The position numbers and the translations under genes were made by a program. DNA of 64,000 nucleotides. Origin: Acholoe squamosa (Eukaryota > Annelida > Polychaeta > Phyllodocida > Polynoidae). Below the pieces are notes generated by a model. That model did not search any database, was not told where the DNA came from, and saw nothing but the letters and a program-made list of their open reading frames with translations. The stretch lies in assembly GCA_949317995.1 (NCBI GenBank), contig OX439050.1, positions 5,742,771-5,806,770 on the forward strand, given 5' to 3'. Every line of letters starts with the position of its first letter. Within the stretch, counting starts at the first letter, position 1. Shown in pieces: positions 1-9,082 of this stretch.

Positions 1-236
1 CTCATAAGGGGATAAAATATGTCTCTACCTTTTTTTTCTTGGAATGGACGCGTATCGGATTTCCATTTTGTTTCGCGTGCACGAAAAAAGTTGTGTCATT
101 CATTTATATAAAAATGTTGTGAAATGTTTTGTTTGAATGCTGTTGCAAAAGATGTCATTCATTCATTAAAAATTATATCACCTACTTCTCTGAGATGGTT
201 CTCTTTTCATGTTCATAAGTAAATATTTTTTCAAAC
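1..236 (+). promoter_or_regulatory. AT-rich intergenic region upstream of element A integrase
   Basis: No gene is seen here. A TGAGAT motif at 191-196 lies about 46 bases before the integrase start. The same motif type precedes many late-block genes in both elements, so this may hold a promoter. That is inference from position and recurrence only. Confidence 0.3.
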
Positions 237-1181
237 ATGGACAAAGAAAATATTTTGAAAAAGATTTATTTCACTCCTTCTCATCCTTCATCTTTTTCTT
301 CTGTTAAAAAATTATATGAAGCAGCTAAAAAAATAGATTAAAAAATAACGAAAAAGGACGTTCTAAATTTTCTCCGTAACACTAGAACTTATACTTCACA
401 TAAGAAAATAACATATAAATTTCTTCGAAGAAAAACAATAGTGAAAGGCATAAACGATCAATGGCAAATTGATTTAATAAGTATTTTTAACCTTAAAGAT
501 CAAAACGATGGAATAAAATATTTGTTAGCCTGTATAGATTGTTTTTCACGTTATGCTTATGTTGAACCTTTAGAGAACAAAACTGCATATGTCACTCTAG
601 ACAGCTTCAAAAAAATTTTGTTCAAAAGCAAAGTTAATCCCAACTTAATACAATTAGATGAAGGAAGCGAATTTAAAGGTGTTTTTCAAAAATTTTTAAA
701 AGAAAATGAGATAAAATTTTTCAGTACTTCTCAAGACACTAAATGTGCTATAGTAGAAAGATTCAATCGTACCATACAAGACAAAATATATAAATATCTT
801 TCTTTCAAAAAGAGTCTGAGATATATAGACGTTCTACAGGAGTTAGTTAAAAGTTATAATCATAATAAACATAGAACATTAGGAATAAGTCCTTCTGAAG
901 TAACCAAATCAAACAAAAAAAAAATATGGTTAAAGCAATACGGAAAATATTTGTACAGCAAAAGAATTAATCTGCCTTTTAAAGTAGGAGATAAAGTACG
1001 AATAAGTAAATATAAGACTGCTTTCAGGAGAGGGTATTCTTCTCATTCGAAAGAAGAAATATTTCAAATAGTATATGTTCTTAGAACATGGCCTGCTACT
1101 TATGTGTTAACAGACAAAAATAATGAAATATTGAGCGGTAGTTTTTATAAAGAAGAATTAAACAAAATAAAAGGAAAATAA
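237..1181 (+). pseudogene. Retroviral-type integrase (rve, DDE), broken by one stop codon
   Basis: The product would join element ends to host DNA. The frame starts at the ATG at 237 and aligns along its whole length with the intact integrase of element B, including the PSHPSSFSSVKKLY segment near the N terminus. A TAA at 339-341 stands where B has lysine, so translation is cut after 34 codons. Downstream the catalytic core is intact: the first Asp in WQIDLIS, the second in LDEGSEF, and the Glu in AIVERF. The C-terminal SH3-like segment (KVGDKVRISK) is also present. Re-initiation at an internal start could give a 246-residue core protein, but this would lack the N-terminal domain. Identification of the family is secure; loss of function is likely. 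Confidence 0.9.
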
Positions 1182-1184
1182 AAA

Positions 1185-1848
1185 ATGGAAGACATAGAAT
1201 TCCCTGTTTTCAATGCATGTATTAGAATTCCGTTTTCTATGATCATAGCAGGACCAAGCAACAGTGGAAAAACTACTTTTGTGTATGATCTATTAAAAAA
1301 TAATGAGCGAATAATAGAAAAAAAAAATAGACTATGTCATATGGTGTTATGGTCAAACCCCTCCTGCAAAAAAAGACTTCATGGAGGGGAAAAGCATAAC
1401 ATTTTTGAACGGTATTCCTTCTTCTTTTGATAAATATATAAAACCTGACCTTAATGGACTTGTTATTTTAGATGATTTAATGAAAGAATGTGGAAATAAT
1501 CCTGAAATAGGAAAACTTTTCACTCAAACATGTCATCATGAATCGATAAATGTTATATATATTTCACAAAATTATTATTCTGAAGGAAAAGAAAGGCAAA
1601 CTGTTAATAGAAATGCGACGTATTTAGTTATTTTTAATTCACCTTTAGATCAAACTGTCCCTCTAACATTAGGGAGAAAACTGTTGCCTAAAAATTATAA
1701 AACTTTCGTTAATATTTTTAATGAAGCAACTAGGAAACCACATTCCTATCTTTTAATAGATGGTCATCAAAAAACTCCTCAAGAATACAGATTTAAGAGC
1801 AACATATTTGACATAGGACAAGAGGTGTATATACCTAACAAAACATAA
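1185..1848 (+). pseudogene. FtsK/HerA-type genome-packaging ATPase, frameshifted
   Basis: Polinton and adintovirus ATPases of this type are thought to pump DNA into the capsid. The Walker A motif GPSNSGKT is near residue 27 and matches the intact copy in element B. After the isoleucine-rich stretch, the reading frame changes at a run of A residues near 1317-1327. From there the homologous sequence continues in another frame (CYGQTPPAKK onward). That frame includes the Walker B segment LVILDDLM and the conserved C-terminal DGHQKTPQ. The gene follows the integrase by three bases, as expected for a compact viral block. One frameshift explains the break; an assembly error in the homopolymer cannot be excluded. 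Confidence 0.88.
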
Positions 1849-1952
1849 AACAGAAAACAACTATACATGTATGAACCAACATAAAGTTCGTGAGATTGAG
1901 TAAAATATATGAAAAAAAATAAAAGTTTTTGTGTGATAGTTGATTTATAAGA

Positions 1953-2423
1953 ATGCCACCATTAAAGAAAAAAAGCATGTTTCTAAAAGAAAAGGAAAAA
2001 AAACAATAAAAAAGAAATCAGTTGTAGCAAAAAGAAAAAAAAGAACTAGCTGCAAACGACCAAAAAGAAAAATCAAGAAAAAACCAGCAAACATCAGATC
2101 AGTCAAAAGATTAGCTTTTTTGACAATGTTAGGAAACACAAAAAAACAAAAGAAAAAAAGATTTGTTAATAGAATATGCAGATAAAGAAGATTTAGATTC
2201 TATATGTCAGTGCATTTTTAATGTTCTTACAGGAAACATTAAATTAAATTCAGTGTCTTATTCAAAGTTAAAAAAATACAAGAACACTTTAAGATATCTT
2301 ATTAATAGACGTGTGAATAACAAAAAAAGGAAAGCAGTTTTAAAACAAAAAGGTGGATTTCTATCTCTTCTCCTCCCTTTAGCAGTGTCCTTAATAGGAG
2401 GATTGGCAGGTGCAAAAAATTAA
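1953..2423 (+). pseudogene. Small basic core-like protein (adenovirus pX-like candidate), frameshifted
   Basis: This is the counterpart of the intact 130-residue gene at 40846-41238 in element B. The N-terminal half is very rich in Lys and Arg. The C-terminal half carries the segment LKQKGGFLSLLLPLA and ends in a Gly/Ala-rich hydrophobic tail. The likely ATG at 1953 opens a frame that ends after 18 codons. The basic region continues in a second frame and the conserved C-terminal part (EYADKEDLDSICQCIFNVL) in a third. The shifts lie in A-rich runs, one near 2150-2165. A basic N terminus with a hydrophobic Gly-rich tail fits a DNA-binding virion core protein. The adenovirus pX comparison is inference from small size and composition. 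Confidence 0.65.
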
Positions 2424-2427
2424 TATT

Positions 2428-3186
2428 ATGGCTAGCTTCAAAAAAAGTATAGTTATACCTTTAGCAACTTACAAAAAATTATCTTCAGCAAAAAATCATA
2501 CTAATGAAAAAAACACTGACCAAGAAAAAAATCCTGCTCTCGAAAGGCAACAAGAATTATTAGCGCAAAGAATGTATGACATGAAACCGTATAAGATATT
2601 AAGCACAAATCAAAATATAGCTAAAGACTCGGCTTTCATGTATTCTGCTCCTACAGAAAAGCCAAAAATAACTAAAAAAAACAATCGTCCTTATATCAAA
2701 AAAAAATATCCTTTAGAAGATCAAAACATGGAAGACAAACAAAGAAATGAAAGCAATTATTCTACAGATGCTACAGACGATGAATTTTCTGAAGACGGCA
2801 ATTTGGATGAAACTCTTCTTCAAGAAAAAGAAAAGCCCCTTCTGAAAAAAACAACTACAGAAGATACTGAAGATAAAAATAACGACACCGACTATCTTTC
2901 TGCAAATGAAGAAGACAAAATAGGAGAAGCCAGCGGAGGCATAGTGAAAACTCCAATAAAAAATATCCCTCCTCTCCCTTTTGAAGAAAAGCAATCTAGC
3001 AAAGAAAGAGACGTAAAAGTATCTTACCCAAGCCCACAAGAAGACGTCTTCGGGAAAATTAAAACAAACAAAAATTTGTCAGGAAAGCCGTCACCTTATT
3101 CTACTCGATCTGGAAGAAGAACCAAAAAAAACCAAAATATTCTTCTAAGGAATGGGCATCTGACTGGTAGAGATAAATTGTTTTGA
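2428..3186 (+). CDS. Acidic/Ser-rich protein with IVIPLATYKKL N terminus
   Basis: The function is not known to me. The start at ATG 2428 is chosen because the product then begins MASFKKSIVIPLATYKKL, matching MSHSFKESVIIPLSLYKKY of the element B gene in the same position. A shared segment rich in Gln and Arg (NPALERQQELLAQRM) follows. After that the protein is low-complexity: Glu, Asp, Ser and Thr dominate residues 110-180, and the C terminus is basic (SGRRTKKNQN). Compared with B it lacks a central domain of roughly 100 residues. It sits between the core-like and pVI-like genes, which suggests a virion or assembly role. The frame is open over about 252 codons. Confidence 0.7.
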   Translation: MASFKKSIVIPLATYKKLSSAKNHTNEKNTDQEKNPALERQQELLAQRMYDMKPYKILSTNQNIAKDSAFMYSAPTEKPKITKKNNRPYIKKKYPLEDQNMEDKQRNESNYSTDATDDEFSEDGNLDETLLQEKEKPLLKKTTTEDTEDKNNDTDYLSANEEDKIGEASGGIVKTPIKNIPPLPFEEKQSSKERDVKVSYPSPQEDVFGKIKTNKNLSGKPSPYSTRSGRRTKKNQNILLRNGHLTGRDKLF

Positions 3187-3220
3187 GATAAATCAAAAAA
3201 ATAAATAAAAATACATCAAA

Positions 3221-3460
3221 ATGTATTCTAACGATTCACCTGAAGATATATATTATAAACATTTTTTAACTAAGCGATCTTATCCTTATGATGTACAGTA
3301 TGGAAAAGGATACTATTCTTTAACCCCCTTCGTAGGAAGCAGAAATCAAAAAGGTTATGGGCTAGGTGGTATTTTAAAAGGATTGTTTAAGACAGTTATT
3401 CCTTTGGTGAAACCTGTTGTGGCATCAGCCGCAAAAGGAATAGGAAAAAGAGCCTTAACG
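3221..3460 (+). pseudogene. pVI-like minor virion protein, 5' part, split by retrotransposon
   Basis: The 5' fragment encodes an N-terminal leader and then QKGYGLGGILKGLFKTVIPL, a Gly-rich amphipathic segment. The matching segment in the intact element B gene is QKGYGLGNIFAGLFKKVVPL. Such segments resemble the membrane-active N terminus of adenovirus protein VI, which helps the particle cross the endosome; this role is inferred. The frame runs to the ALT codons at the Ngaro insertion point and continues at 8803. Without the insertion the two parts would be collinear with the B gene. Confidence 0.8.
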
Positions 3461-3670
3461 GGTGAGACCAATCCTGATTGGTCTATGTATTGATACGGTC
3501 AGTACCACTACTACTCACCCACCTGCTACTCCTACACACACACACACACACACACTGCTACTCCTCCCTGAACATACCTGTGGGCAGTGACCCACTACTG
3601 CAGCCTGCCAGCCTAAGGGCACACACACATGGGACTCTTCCACTGCTTCAATTTTTTGTTTTTTTTTATG
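3461..3670 (+). repeat. Ngaro split direct repeat A1
   Basis: It begins GGTGAGACCAATCC and ends in a T-run before ATG. It is nearly identical to A2 at 8489-8689. Both contain a CA microsatellite, longer in A1. It acts as the left end of the element and probably holds the transcription start. Confidence 0.85.
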
Positions 3671-3674
3671 CATC

Positions 3675-5606
3675 ATGGTGGTTTGTTTGGTATGCCAACA
3701 GGCATACCATGGCAACAAAAAGCACTGCCCCAACTGTGGGGTGCTAAACCACAAACTCACGGAGGAGACCAGGAGTAATGCAGTTTTTCATGAGGAAGAA
3801 GGGGGAGACCAAGGAGCTTCCAATATGGCCACCCCCTTGGGAGAGAGAAGGCAGAGTAATACACAGCCAAAGTCACCAGAAGCTATTCTCCAGGAGAAGA
3901 TTGCTATAGCAGAAGAGAAGGCAGGACTACTCAGGAAAAAAGGTGACCTCTTAGCATTAGAAGAAAGGCTAGCCTTAATTGACTTAGAGAATGCAGAACT
4001 GGAGGAGGATTACAAAAAATCCCTCAAAGACATACAGCAGAAGCAGCAGAGTGCTGCACACAAGAGGAGGGGTGCATTCGTAAATTTTCATGATTTGACT
4101 GCACCTAACAGCAGCTATTACCAGGGAGAAACGTTTACGAACACACCCAGGAGCAGCAGCAGATACGCCGACGACCGAGCGGAGTACACAACATTTACGA
4201 ATGCAGCCAGCAGCGCCAAAGCCGAGGACGCCCGGACCTTGCCGAGCGCCTCCGAAGGCATATCCAACCCGAACACGGCCGTACACATACGGAGATACCC
4301 GAACGCCGCCGAAAACGGGCTCGGAGAGAGTCGGGGACGGTCGGCAGATGTACGGAGAATACCGAACGCCACTTCGGGTTTGTTCGGCGACGTAAACTCC
4401 TACAGCAGATTGAAAAAGAGCGGTCACGGCTTGGATTACGATACACACCAGAGAGCAAACGCAAGCGGCATATTAACCAACGAGGATATACCGAGCGCTG
4501 CCGACAGCCTAGGTCGGAAACTTTCGGATTACGTCGGCTCGGGCAAGCTCGGCAATGTTCGTGAACGCTCGGGAGTGCAAGATGGCGTTCCTTCCGCTTT
4601 CGCCGAGGGAGACAATTTGCAGCAGGAGTTTATGCTTTTTTTGGCTGGAAAACAGCAAAAATTGCTCAATCAGGCCAAGCAGAACCCAGTAGGCAGTGCT
4701 CCAGTCCCAACCACAGCAGCACAGGAGGTACCACAGCTGTATTACTTGGATAGGACACCCTACACTGGGTCTTTGCCTGACACACAACATCAACAACACA
4801 GGATCACACCACCCAAGCTTCCCCCCTCTGCTACCATCCAGGCTGGATTATCAACTGCAGGCCTGACAGCTGAGAATATGGGCGTGGAGGGGGACCTTGC
4901 CGGCTACCTGGATGCAAAGGACCAAGGTGACTTGTTATCCACTTTATTTAAGATAGGTGAAGCTTCTAAGAAAAAGAGGTCACAACACTGGTTAAGGCCA
5001 GATTACCACATTCCCACTGACAAAGTCTACTCTGATATGACATACAGAGAGCTAATATATGGTATGACATGTGTCCAGGAGAAGTTAGCTATTGCTAATT
5101 TACCACAGTGGTCTGCAAAAAGTTATGGTGACCATATGAGATTCGTAGCTAGGAAGGGTCTCAATGCCACTTATACCTCGAGTGCACTAGCTAAATATGA
5201 GCACGATCTCACTACTAGAGTGATTTCAGGGGAGTTACCCGGATTTCAGACAGCTGAGCACGCATCAGTCTCTGATAATTTGGGCTCCGATAACCTACAG
5301 GTGGTACAGGATTTGAAGGCTGAATTAGCCAGATTAAAAGCAGGTAACAAACAAGGCACTAAAGGTAAAGGCCCCTCTACTCAAAACAGAATCCATTGCC
5401 CTACGGATGTTTGTGCTTTGTTCAATTTCACTAGATGTTGGTATAACCCATGTAACAGGCAACACGTATGCGCGGTATGTAAGGGCCCCCACCCAGCAAA
5501 AGGGGGGTGCAAAAATCAGCCAACAACCACAAGCAGTGGAGCAAACAATAATGCGGGAGGGGGGTCAACCTTTTTCGCACCACCGATCCACTCCCGCGTA
5601 TCTTGA
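3675..5606 (+). CDS. gag: Ngaro-type Gag-like protein
   Basis: This 643-residue protein would coat the retrotransposon RNA. Residues 10-25 carry a short zinc-ribbon-like CxxC..CxxC segment (CLVCQQAYHGNKKHCPNCG). A charged helical stretch at about 65-130 looks coiled-coil. The middle (about 150-310) has imperfect repeats built around NA/PNA with Ser and Arg, and higher GC content than the rest. Residues 450-540 form a conserved-looking helical region (YRELIYGMTCVQEKL). Near the C terminus a Cys/His cluster, with CAVCKGPHPAKGGC at its end, resembles the zinc-knuckle-like end of DIRS-order Gag proteins. The frame ends in a TGA that is followed in the same frame by the RT region, so stop readthrough is possible. 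The gene begins just after repeat A1. Confidence 0.8.
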   Translation: MVVCLVCQQAYHGNKKHCPNCGVLNHKLTEETRSNAVFHEEEGGDQGASNMATPLGERRQSNTQPKSPEAILQEKIAIAEEKAGLLRKKGDLLALEERLALIDLENAELEEDYKKSLKDIQQKQQSAAHKRRGAFVNFHDLTAPNSSYYQGETFTNTPRSSSRYADDRAEYTTFTNAASSAKAEDARTLPSASEGISNPNTAVHIRRYPNAAENGLGESRGRSADVRRIPNATSGLFGDVNSYSRLKKSGHGLDYDTHQRANASGILTNEDIPSAADSLGRKLSDYVGSGKLGNVRERSGVQDGVPSAFAEGDNLQQEFMLFLAGKQQKLLNQAKQNPVGSAPVPTTAAQEVPQLYYLDRTPYTGSLPDTQHQQHRITPPKLPPSATIQAGLSTAGLTAENMGVEGDLAGYLDAKDQGDLLSTLFKIGEASKKKRSQHWLRPDYHIPTDKVYSDMTYRELIYGMTCVQEKLAIANLPQWSAKSYGDHMRFVARKGLNATYTSSALAKYEHDLTTRVISGELPGFQTAEHASVSDNLGSDNLQVVQDLKAELARLKAGNKQGTKGKGPSTQNRIHCPTDVCALFNFTRCWYNPCNRQHVCAVCKGPHPAKGGCKNQPTTTSSGANNNAGGGSTFFAPPIHSRVS

Positions 5607-7391
5607 TGTACAAATAATATTGACGGTGCCCATGATATTCCGGATTCCTACGGTTCCGCGGTCAATGTAACAACCGACAATTTACCAGACATTTATTGTG
5701 ATAGAGACTCGCTTGTGTGTACTTCGGACATATCAGAATTATTGTCAATTTATGTAAGCTATGCTCCATTGTGGGATATTAACTCCACCCATATCCTAAA
5801 AGGGGTCAGATCTCAAATGAAACCCGCAGGCTGGTTATCAATGCTTAGTGGAGGCCCTAATTCGGTTTATGGTACAAATGGTTGGGATTATGACGCCGCA
5901 TTCCTAATGGACGGCATAATGCACGGGTTTAAAGTAGTGGACCCAAACACACATATTAGTGAGTATAGCACTAAGAACTATGTACCCCAAGAAGCAAGGA
6001 ACTTCATTGATAACCTGCTAAAGACAGAAGTAGACCAAGGCAAATTGTCTATAGTCACAGCAGCACCTACTTGCATCCACGCCTTAGGTGCGGTTGAGAA
6101 AAGAGATGGCGGTTATAGACCGGTAACGGACGCCAGTAGACCAGAAGGTCTATCTATTAATTCACACATGAACGAGACATTCCACCACTTTAGTTACACT
6201 AGCATCGATGATGTGACCAAGGTGCTCCGACCCGGTATGTTCATGGCAGTCACAGACATTTCCGCAGCATACCGCTCTATTATGATTAGGCCAAGCGATA
6301 GGCAATTCCAGGGCCTACAGTGGACATTCGACTCACAGAAAGTGTATTTAGTGGACAATTTTGTGTCATTCGGCACTAGAATGGCTGCATTCCTCTTTAA
6401 TAGGATTACTGACAGCATAGCTCGTTATATGAGAGCTAACGGTTATTATTGCTTTAATTATCTCGATGACTTACTTACTATGGGTAACTCATATGCGGAG
6501 TGCCAAAAAGCACAGTTGTTTCTACATAGCACACTCCACTCGTTGGGTTTTTTCTTATCCTATAAGAAGGTTCTTTCACCTGCACAAGTTCAAATTTATC
6601 TAGGGATAGAAATTGACTCACTACAAATGTGCCTCAGACTACCGGAGAGCAAGATCAATAAATTGCACAGTGAGCTACGTTTCTTTGTAGGTCGTCGAAG
6701 GGCAACCAAGAAACAGCTGCGCCGTTTATGCGGGATCTTAGCACACTGCTCTACTTTAGTCAGGGGGGGCAGGACATTCTCTCACAGAGTCATAGGCATG
6801 TTATCTGCGTTCACGAGCACTAAAAGGTACATAACCCTCTCTACCGGGTTCTTCAAGGACCTAGACTGGTGGCTAAGATTCGCAAAGTGGTTTAATGGCG
6901 AAGCAAAAATTGTCAGCACTCTACCGTCCACAAAAAGTGACTTATACATGGACGCATCAGACAGGGGTTACGGTGTCAGGTACGGCAAGGACTGGATATG
7001 TGCAGGTTGGGGATGCAGGATCAGTATGAACATAGACAGTCATGGACACTGCCTCCCGCCACCTAGTCAATTCGTGCCTGAAAACATAAACATCAGGGAG
7101 CTATACCCCATCTTAATGGCGATTAATAGGTGGGGACCTTTGTGGCGCAATAGGAAAATTGTCTGTTACACGGATAACACCCATGTAGTAAGCGCACTGA
7201 ATAAGGGCAAAAGTACAAATACAAGAGCGATGGACTTCCTGAGAGAACTGTTTTGGCTTACAGCTCTTTATAACTGCCATATTGTAGCATTACATATCCC
7301 AGGACGACTTAATGTCCTTGCAGATGCTTTGTCAAGAGTGTTATATTACCCGCATAACCTTCCTATGTATCTATGTTGTAGCGGCGGCTAA
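5607..7391 (+). CDS. pol: Reverse transcriptase / RNase H of Ngaro-type element
   Basis: This enzyme copies the element RNA and degrades the template. The RT domain shows DISAAYRSI (motif with catalytic Asp) and YLDDLL near residue 250, counted from the GTG at 5715. RNase H follows with DLYMDASDRGYGV, the NIRELYPI helix, CYTDNTHVV and a final LADALSR. The frame is open from the base after the gag TGA and is in the same frame as gag. No ATG occurs before the RT domain, so it is probably made by readthrough of the gag stop; GTG at 5715 is only a formal start. The 3' end overlaps the recombinase frame by 80 bases. All key residues are present. Confidence 0.9.
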   Translation, partial: CTNNIDGAHDIPDSYGSAVNVTTDNLPDIYCDRDSLVCTSDISELLSIYVSYAPLWDINSTHILKGVRSQMKPAGWLSMLSGGPNSVYGTNGWDYDAAFLMDGIMHGFKVVDPNTHISEYSTKNYVPQEARNFIDNLLKTEVDQGKLSIVTAAPTCIHALGAVEKRDGGYRPVTDASRPEGLSINSHMNETFHHFSYTSIDDVTKVLRPGMFMAVTDISAAYRSIMIRPSDRQFQGLQWTFDSQKVYLVDNFVSFGTRMAAFLFNRITDSIARYMRANGYYCFNYLDDLLTMGNSYAECQKAQLFLHSTLHSLGFFLSYKKVLSPAQVQIYLGIEIDSLQMCLRLPESKINKLHSELRFFVGRRRATKKQLRRLCGILAHCSTLVRGGRTFSHRVIGMLSAFTSTKRYITLSTGFFKDLDWWLRFAKWFNGEAKIVSTLPSTKSDLYMDASDRGYGVRYGKDWICAGWGCRISMNIDSHGHCLPPPSQFVPENINIRELYPILMAINRWGPLWRNRKIVCYTDNTHVVSALNKGKSTNTRAMDFLRELFWLTALYNCHIVALHIPGRLNVLADALSRVLYYPHNLPMYLCCSGG

Positions 7392-8370
7392 GCTATGCGA
7401 AGATTTGGACATGAAAGCGGCAATAGCGAGAGCGCATGCTTGGAGCGTTTCCACCTGGAAAACTAAATGCAGCCAATGGAAAAGATTTATTGTGTTCTGT
7501 ACCATCTCTGCCTCTACAGTCGTACCCACTTCGGTTCAGACCATGTGTCGATATTCAGTGTACCTGTCTTCGGACTTGAAGTATAGCACTATAGACAATT
7601 ACGTGAGTGCAGTGATAAGTTTAAATGCACATTATGGCTACGACGTAGCTTGGATAAGGACAAATTTTATGTTTAAGTGTACTATGTCAGGTCTGCGCAG
7701 GATCCTCGGTGACCCTATACCCACTAGAGTCACACTGTCAGTTTCGCAACTCTTGGACATGTCTACAAGGGTGAATCTAGCAGTACCTGACCATTTAGCT
7801 ATGTGGGCGTGCATCGTTACTAGCTTCAGGACCCTTCTCAGGAAGAGCAACCTAGTAGTAGACAACGCAGCAAAAGCATCACCACACTTTCTAAGAAGAA
7901 AGTCTGTATCATTCACTAGCTGGGGTATGATTGTCACGGTTTCAAGCTCAAAAACAATCCAATTTGGACAGAGAGTCCACCACATCCCGGTCGTAGGAGT
8001 CCCTAACTCACCACTTTGTGCAGTATCTTTACTCAAGAGACACTTTGACGGTACCCCCACGACAGACCCTGAAGCACCCGCCTTCCTAGTGCGCAAAGGG
8101 AATTCGCTGGTCCCATTACAATACTCAGCACTACTTAAGTTCCTGAAACACCTACTAAGTACTATTGGGATAGATACAAACAGGGCCGGAATACATTCTC
8201 TGAGACGTTCAGGCGCTGCCTTTATGCACCTGTGCGGTATCCCACTAGAGGACATCAGATACACCGGTGACTGGACAAGCTTGTCTGCTCTTTTGTACTT
8301 AGCCAAACCACTTGGTACCAGGATAGATATAGACAATATAGTCGCCACGGCACTGAAAGCTACTTTTTAG
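7312..8370 (+). CDS. Tyrosine recombinase of Ngaro-type element
   Basis: This enzyme integrates the circular cDNA by site-specific-like recombination, replacing a retroviral DDE integrase. The C-terminal catalytic domain shows an Arg-containing helix (SFRTLLRKSNLVV), the HSLRRSGA motif that supplies His and Arg, and the final Tyr in LSALLYLAKP. The N-terminal part (HAWSVSTWKTKCSQWKRF) matches the DNA-binding SAM-like region of the family. The 352-residue length is normal. The ATG at 7312 lies inside the end of the RT frame in a different phase, the usual overlap in DIRS-order elements. No stop or frameshift is visible. Confidence 0.9.
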   Translation: MSLQMLCQECYITRITFLCIYVVAAAKLCEDLDMKAAIARAHAWSVSTWKTKCSQWKRFIVFCTISASTVVPTSVQTMCRYSVYLSSDLKYSTIDNYVSAVISLNAHYGYDVAWIRTNFMFKCTMSGLRRILGDPIPTRVTLSVSQLLDMSTRVNLAVPDHLAMWACIVTSFRTLLRKSNLVVDNAAKASPHFLRRKSVSFTSWGMIVTVSSSKTIQFGQRVHHIPVVGVPNSPLCAVSLLKRHFDGTPTTDPEAPAFLVRKGNSLVPLQYSALLKFLKHLLSTIGIDTNRAGIHSLRRSGAAFMHLCGIPLEDIRYTGDWTSLSALLYLAKPLGTRIDIDNIVATALKATF

Positions 8371-8417
8371 ACATACTAATGTGTAGAGTATCAGGACTAT
8401 ATCATTGTTCTGGTGTT

Positions 8418-8487
8418 GCCGGGTCATTTGGACTCAGTTTAGCCCAGACCGCAGCTACTCGTCCTTCATTACTGTTCCAGAATCAAT
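8418..8487 (+). repeat. Ngaro split direct repeat B1
   Basis: This 70-base repeat starts GCCGGGTCATTTGG and ends AATCAAT. It differs from B2 at 8733-8802 by one base seen by eye (A versus G in GCAGCT-A/G-CTCG). It immediately precedes A2, separated by two bases at most. Confidence 0.85.
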
Positions 8488-8488
8488 G

Positions 8489-8689
8489 GGTGAGACCAAT
8501 CCTGATTGGTCTATGTATTGATACGGTCAGTACCACTACTACTCACCCACCTGCTACTCCTACACACACACACACACACACTGCTACTCCTCCCTGAACA
8601 TACCTGTGGGCAGTGACCCACTACTGCAGCCTGCCAGCCTAAGGGCACACACACATGGGACTCTTCCACTGCTTCAATTTTTTTTTATG
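8489..8689 (+). repeat. Ngaro split direct repeat A2
   Basis: This is the second copy of the left-end repeat A1, with a shorter CA run. It lies between B1 and B2, giving the B1-A2-B2 order used for template switching and circle formation in Ngaro elements. Confidence 0.85.
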
Positions 8690-8732
8690 TAATTTCTCTG
8701 TATTAATATGTTATTACTTGTTAATAAATAGG

Positions 8733-8802
8733 GCCGGGTCATTTGGACTCAGTTTAGCCCAGACCGCAGCTGCTCGTCCTTCATTACTGTTCCAGAATCA
8801 AT
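8733..8802 (+). repeat. Ngaro split direct repeat B2 (right end)
   Basis: This is the second copy of B1 and ends AATCAAT at the exact point where the interrupted pVI-like coding sequence resumes. About 43 AT-rich bases separate it from A2. Confidence 0.85.
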
Positions 8803-9004
8803 AGGAGGAATTAAAGTAGCAAAAAATATCATGAAAGGTGAAAACTTTAAACGAGCTTTAAAAAGAGAAGCTCAAGAAACTTTGTCTGATTTAGGCAAAG
8901 AAGTTATTTCACATGTAACCAAGAAAAGAAAAGTTAATAAAACGATCACAAATAAAAAAAGAAATAGATTTAGAAGAAATTTCAAGAAAGATATCTTTGG
9001 TTAA
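8803..9004 (+). pseudogene. pVI-like minor virion protein, 3' part
   Basis: After the retrotransposon, the frame encodes GGIKVAKNIMKGENFKRAL and a Lys/Arg-rich tail, then stops at TAA 9002-9004. It aligns with the second half of the element B gene (GGINVAENVLSGGNIKEAL and its basic tail). The basic C terminus fits a DNA- or protease-cofactor-binding role as in adenovirus pVI, which is inference. It is separated from its 5' part by 5.3 kb and cannot be expressed as one protein. Confidence 0.8.
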
Positions 9005-9082
9005 CATAAAATAACCTGAGATTACTAAAAAGAAGAGAAAAACAAACAAATATTTTTGAAGTTTGTTCATCCTCTTAAAAAA

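Larger units (their letters stand above)
3461..8802 (+). mobile_element. Ngaro-type tyrosine-recombinase retrotransposon (DIRS order), apparently full length
   Basis: The element holds gag, RT/RNase H and tyrosine-recombinase frames and is bounded by split direct repeats: A1 at the left, then B1, A2 and B2 at the right. This arrangement is typical of Ngaro and PAT elements, whereas DIRS1 itself has inverted termini. Host sequence (the pVI-like gene of element A) resumes directly after B2. No target-site duplication is evident, as expected for insertion by a tyrosine recombinase. A1 and A2 differ mainly in CA-repeat and T-run length, and B1 and B2 by one base over 70, so the insertion is recent relative to the decay of element A. 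Confidence 0.9.

Noticed and set aside
3478-3760. Short frames over the CA microsatellite at the Ngaro left end
   Set aside because: They arise from the CA repeat and have no protein-like features.
3984-4799. Several open frames on the opposite strand of gag
   Set aside because: They are shadows of the GC-rich repeat part of gag; the plus-strand frame is longer and has the zinc motifs.
7638-8348. 236-codon minus-strand frame over the recombinase
   Set aside because: It mirrors the recombinase gene, whose catalytic residues are readable on the plus strand.
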